Below, piece after piece: positions 6,997-9,615 of a stretch of 9,615 nt of DNA. The stretch is from Pseudomonadales bacterium. Lineage in GTDB: Bacteria > Pseudomonadota > Gammaproteobacteria > Pseudomonadales > Azotimanducaceae. The translations under genes and the position numbers were made by a program. Below the pieces are notes generated by a model. The model was not told where the DNA came from. It worked only from the letters and a program-made list of their open reading frames with translations, and made no database searches. The number at the start of each line of letters is the position of its first letter. Within the stretch, counting starts at the first letter, position 1. The stretch covers positions 1 to 9,615 of the forward strand of contig JAPKEK010000049.1 of the NCBI GenBank assembly GCA_028822125.1. The letters run 5' to 3'.

Positions 6997-7099
6997 ATTT
7001 TCATCTGCAAATACAGTGGAACGGAAGATGAAGGCCCGCTGGCGCGCTAAATAGATACCTTACTAAAGTGCTTTACCAGGCGACAGCGAAGTTCCGTGC

Positions 7100-7124
7100 G
7101 GCCGCCCTCACATTATGGGCGGTC
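7100..7124. repeat. GC-rich hairpin in the divergent region
   Basis: CCGCCC (7102-7107) pairs with GGGCGG (7117-7122) across a nine-base loop, and the stem extends by one G-T wobble and one G-C pair. No T-run follows on either strand, so it is not a typical terminator. Its role is unknown. Confidence 0.35.
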
Positions 7125-7481
7125 AACTAACCTCGTAGCGGCTGGATTGATGGCGCTCAGTCCATGGAATAACAGATATTCTTCAGATAAACCTGCTTTT
7201 GATCTGCCCGGGTAGGGTTCCATAAATATAAAATGCTGATCACATCCGTTAAATCATCGCCCGTAGCCTTAGTACCTGAGCCAACGCCCAGCGCACATCG
7301 AATCTACAAGAAAACGCATCAAAATCCGTTGGCAACGGCCCAACATCATTCGAATGAGACCCAAGAACTCAGGCGAGTAACGACAGGCAAATGAATCAAA
7401 TTGGCTGCCAAGGGCGTACCTGAGGATTAACTCAGCACAACGATAAAGAACCAACTGAAATCAGAGCCGATGACTAATTCG

Positions 7482-7496
7482 ATTTTTGTCAAAAAT
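7482..7496. promoter_or_regulatory. 15-bp palindrome, candidate operator of the carnitine operon
   Basis: ATTTTTG-T-CAAAAAT has seven-base perfectly complementary arms around one central base. Its centre is about 35 bases upstream of the proposed -10 element and about 76 bases before the BKACE start codon. That position suits an activator or repressor controlling the operon. No regulator gene is in the window. Confidence 0.45.
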
Positions 7497-7520
7497 AGAG
7501 TGAGAAAAGACGTGTAAGGA

Positions 7521-7529
7521 TGGTATAAA
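7521..7529 (+). promoter_or_regulatory. Likely extended -10 promoter of the carnitine operon
   Basis: TGGTATAAA matches the extended -10 pattern TG-n-TATAAT with one mismatch. No good -35 hexamer lies 16-18 bases upstream, as is often true of extended -10 or activator-dependent promoters. Transcription would start near 7536, leaving a leader of about 29 bases that includes the RBS AAGAGGA (7552-7558), six bases before the ATG. Confidence 0.45.
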
Positions 7530-7564
7530 ATAGCACACTGTCGGCAATCTTAAGAGGATTAAAT

Positions 7565-8473
7565 ATGCCCCTGGAAATGAATAGAAACGTATTTATCACC
7601 TGCGCTGTCACCGGCTCTGGTAACACTCAGGACCGTAGCCCCCATGTGCCCAGGTCTCCCAAAGAAATAGCCGACAGCGCTATTGCAGCCGCACAAGCCG
7701 GTGCTGCCGTCGTCCACTGTCATGTCCGAGACCCTGATTCAGGCGTTGCCTCAAGGGACCCCAAACTGTACCGGGAGGTAACCGAACGAATCCGCGATTC
7801 AGAAGTTGATGTGGTGTTAAACCTGACCGCAGGCATGGGAGGCGATCTGACTTTCGGCCCACCATCTGCCCCCCTGCCACTCCAGGCGGGAACTGATATG
7901 GCCTCTGCCGAAGATCGTATGGAGCATGTGGTTGACTGCCTACCAGAGATCTGCACGTTGGATTGCGGCACCATGAACTTTGCTGAAGCCGACTATGTAA
8001 TGACCAACACGCCAAGTATGCTCGAGGCGATGGGCAGCATAATGACCGAACTGGAAGTACAGCCGGAAATTGAAGCATTCGACACCGGTCACCTCTGGTT
8101 CGCAAAAAAGCTGGTAAACGATGGCGTACTCAAACGCCCGGCTCTGGTGCAGTTATGCATGGGTGTTCCCTGGGGTGCGCCTGACGACCTGAACACCTTC
8201 CTGGCCATGGTTAACAACGTGCCCGCAGATTGGCAATGGTCCGGCTTTTCCCTGGGTCGCAATGAGATGCCCTATGTTGCTGCTGCCGTGCTGGCAGGTG
8301 GTAACGTCAGAGTTGGACTGGAAGATAACCTATGGCTGGATAAAGGCGTGCTGGCAACAAACGCTGATCTAGTAGCTAACGCAGTGACCATTATTCAAGC
8401 CATGGGCGCAAAAGTCATGCGACCCCAGGAAGTACGAGATCATTTAGGACTCAACAAGCGCGCCCCTCGATGA
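7565..8473 (+). CDS. BKACE (DUF849) enzyme, probable 3-dehydrocarnitine cleavage enzyme
   Basis: A 302-residue protein of the beta-keto acid cleavage enzyme family, of normal length. N-terminal TCAVTGSGNT (12-21) and VVHCHVRDP (49-57) carry the Zn-binding His51 and His53. LNLTAGMGG (85-93), EAFDTGHLWF and FSLGRNEMP follow, where Glu234 fits the third zinc ligand. Family members condense a beta-keto acid with acetyl-CoA to give acetoacetate and a new CoA ester. Directly downstream, and overlapping by ATGA, is an L-carnitine dehydrogenase-thioesterase, so the substrate is very probably 3-dehydrocarnitine and the product betainyl-CoA, the role of the CdhC-type enzyme in carnitine degradation. 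The cytoplasmic location follows from the absence of a signal. The family assignment is secure; the substrate rests on context. Confidence 0.88.
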   Translation: MPLEMNRNVFITCAVTGSGNTQDRSPHVPRSPKEIADSAIAAAQAGAAVVHCHVRDPDSGVASRDPKLYREVTERIRDSEVDVVLNLTAGMGGDLTFGPPSAPLPLQAGTDMASAEDRMEHVVDCLPEICTLDCGTMNFAEADYVMTNTPSMLEAMGSIMTELEVQPEIEAFDTGHLWFAKKLVNDGVLKRPALVQLCMGVPWGAPDDLNTFLAMVNNVPADWQWSGFSLGRNEMPYVAAAVLAGGNVRVGLEDNLWLDKGVLATNADLVANAVTIIQAMGAKVMRPQEVRDHLGLNKRAPR

Positions 8474-9615
8474 CCCAGACAGCTGCAATCATTGGTGGCG
8501 GCGTTATCGGCGGCGGCTGGACAGCCCGCTTTTTACTCTCCGGGTGGGATGTCAATGTTTTTGATCCCGATGCCCAGGCCGAACGTAAGATCGACGAGGT
8601 GCTCACCAATGCCCGACACTCGCTTCCCAGCCTATTTGAGACTGACCTGCCTGGCGAAGGTAAGCTCAGCTTTGTCAGTAGTTTGGAAGCAGTGGTAAAG
8701 GGCGCCAACTGGATCCAGGAAAGCGTTCCAGAAAGGCTGGCGTTAAAACAAGATCTGTTCGCCCAGGTTCAAGCCGTCTGCGATAGCAATGCCGTACTGG
8801 CCTCTTCAACCTCCGGCTTCAAGCCATCACAACTCCAGCAACACATGAAAAATCCAGCACAGCTGATCGTTGCCCATCCTTTCAACCCTGTCTATCTTCT
8901 ACCCCTTGTTGAACTGGTCGGAGACATGCCCACCATCGTTAGGGCTAAAGAAATTTTAGCTAACCTCGGCATGTTTCCCCTGCACGTACGTAAGGAGATC
9001 GACGCGCACATTGCAGATCGTTTTCTGGAGGCGGTGTGGCGCGAAGCACTCTGGCTGATAAAAGATGACATCGCGACAACAAGTGAAATCGATGATGCCA
9101 TTCGCTATGGTTTCGGCTTGCGATGGGCACAGATGGGCTTAGTCGAAACCTACCGCGTCGCCGGCGGTGAAGCCGGCATGAAACACTTTCTGGCCCAATT
9201 TGGCCCGGCTTTAAAATGGCCATGGACTAAATTAATGGATGTACCCGAGTTAACCGGCGATTTAATCGAGCGTATTGCCAGTCAATCCGATGAACAATCC
9301 GGGGGCTATAGTATTCGCCAGTTAGAGCGCATTCGTGATGATAATCTAGTCGGCATACTGCGTGCTTTAAAAACGCGTAATTGGGGTGCTGGGGAGGTTT
9401 TAAACCGGCATGACCAGCGACTACAACCCGAGCGAACCGCCCTGGACAACAAACCCTTTGTCAGTGTAACAAGATCCATTCCAATCGACTGGATAGATTA
9501 TAATGGGCACATGAACGAAAGCCGATATGGCCAGATATTTTCCGATGCCGCCGATGCGGTGATGGCCTATATCGGTGCCGATCAGGCTTATATTGATTCC
9601 GGCCTGAGCTACTTT
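8470..9615 (+). CDS. lcdH: L-carnitine dehydrogenase fused to betainyl-CoA thioesterase (3' end outside window)
   Basis: The frame opens with ATG at 8470, overlapping the BKACE stop by ATGA, and runs 382 codons to the window end without a stop. The N-terminal half is a 3-hydroxyacyl-CoA dehydrogenase-type enzyme: a Rossmann motif GGGVIGGGW (9-17) with Asp32 suiting NAD, a SSTSGF segment near 116-121, HPFNPVYLLPLVE (136-148) with catalytic His136 and Glu148, and an all-helical C-terminal dimerisation domain to about residue 310. After a short linker a second domain begins near residue 325 with VSVTRSIPIDWIDYNGHMNE (residues 331-350), the opening of a hotdog acyl-CoA thioesterase. L-carnitine dehydrogenases with such a tail are known from rhizobia, where the tail hydrolyses betainyl-CoA to glycine betaine. 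The protein thus supplies the first and third steps around the BKACE step. The thioesterase part is cut by the window edge. Confidence 0.87.
   Translation, partial: MTQTAAIIGGGVIGGGWTARFLLSGWDVNVFDPDAQAERKIDEVLTNARHSLPSLFETDLPGEGKLSFVSSLEAVVKGANWIQESVPERLALKQDLFAQVQAVCDSNAVLASSTSGFKPSQLQQHMKNPAQLIVAHPFNPVYLLPLVELVGDMPTIVRAKEILANLGMFPLHVRKEIDAHIADRFLEAVWREALWLIKDDIATTSEIDDAIRYGFGLRWAQMGLVETYRVAGGEAGMKHFLAQFGPALKWPWTKLMDVPELTGDLIERIASQSDEQSGGYSIRQLERIRDDNLVGILRALKTRNWGAGEVLNRHDQRLQPERTALDNKPFVSVTRSIPIDWIDYNGHMNESRYGQIFSDAADAVMAYIGADQAYIDSGLSYF

Larger units (their letters stand above)
6905..7564. other. Divergent intergenic control region between aminotransferase and carnitine operon
   Basis: This 660-base region has no recognised gene. 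From left to right it holds the aminotransferase leader, the ACAGGR array, a 14-bp palindrome, a short inverted repeat TAAAG-TG-CTTTA (7064-7075), a GC-rich hairpin (7100-7124), a stretch of weak open frames (7269-7454) that I cannot assign, a 15-bp palindrome (7482-7496) and the promoter of the carnitine operon. Its length is generous for a simple divergent promoter, so it may also carry the scar of a lost gene. A transport or regulator gene would be the usual neighbour of a carnitine operon, but I see no readable remnant of one. Confidence 0.5.

Noticed and set aside
7269..7454. Small 61-codon frame on the minus strand, and a Lys/Arg-rich forward frame across the same bases
   Set aside because: Neither has a convincing start with RBS or a recognised motif. 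The region may be the scar of a lost gene, but the sequence does not show which.
7680..8105. Minus-strand open frame of 141 codons
   Set aside because: It is antisense to the conserved BKACE coding sequence and its translation has no recognisable motif.

Overview
The window reads as a stretch of a Gram-negative chromosome, most likely a marine gammaproteobacterium. This placement is inferred from gene content and is not proven: a Tat-type exported sulfatase, an exported PHP phosphodiesterase-like protein, a PhyH dioxygenase and a carnitine-to-betaine cassette, with intermediate base composition. No rRNA, tRNA, CRISPR array, insertion sequence or phage gene is visible.

Layout. (1) Bases 1-3383, plus strand: the C-terminal end of a PhyH-family Fe(II)/2-oxoglutarate dioxygenase, an exported PHP-fold protein close in architecture to the Sb-PDE phosphodiesterase group, and a Tat-exported Cys-type sulfatase. 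Together they suggest attack on oxidised, phosphate- or sulfate-esterified organic matter. (2) Bases 3384-4154: mostly non-coding, with an orphan hydrophobic reading frame (3690-4046, open back to 3588) that has no good start and looks like a small or truncated membrane protein. (3) Bases 4155-5108, plus: a dienelactone-hydrolase-like alpha/beta hydrolase with a complete Ser-Asp-His triad. (4) Bases 5109-6904, minus: a class III PLP aminotransferase with a GTG start, followed 18 bp downstream by the N-terminus of an APC-family amino acid permease. The permease is broken by an in-frame TAG at codon 45 and loses recognisable similarity soon after, so it is a pseudogene. (5) Bases 6905-7564: a 660-bp divergent intergenic region with two clean palindromes, a tandem hexamer repeat, a GC-rich hairpin and a likely extended -10 promoter. 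(6) Bases 7565-9615, plus: a carnitine-degradation operon. A BKACE (DUF849) enzyme overlaps by ATGA with an L-carnitine dehydrogenase fused to a hotdog thioesterase, and the window ends inside the thioesterase domain.

How the genes work together. The right-hand operon is the clearest pathway: L-carnitine is oxidised to 3-dehydrocarnitine (dehydrogenase domain), cleaved with acetyl-CoA to betainyl-CoA and acetoacetate (BKACE), and betainyl-CoA is hydrolysed to glycine betaine (thioesterase domain). The divergent aminotransferase/permease pair was probably once an uptake-plus-transamination unit for an amino compound, and its transporter is now lost. The left-hand hydrolytic genes have no obvious biochemical tie to carnitine. 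I did not find a clearly new multi-gene system. The most interesting points are the decayed permease, the dehydrogenase-thioesterase fusion and the structured divergent control region.
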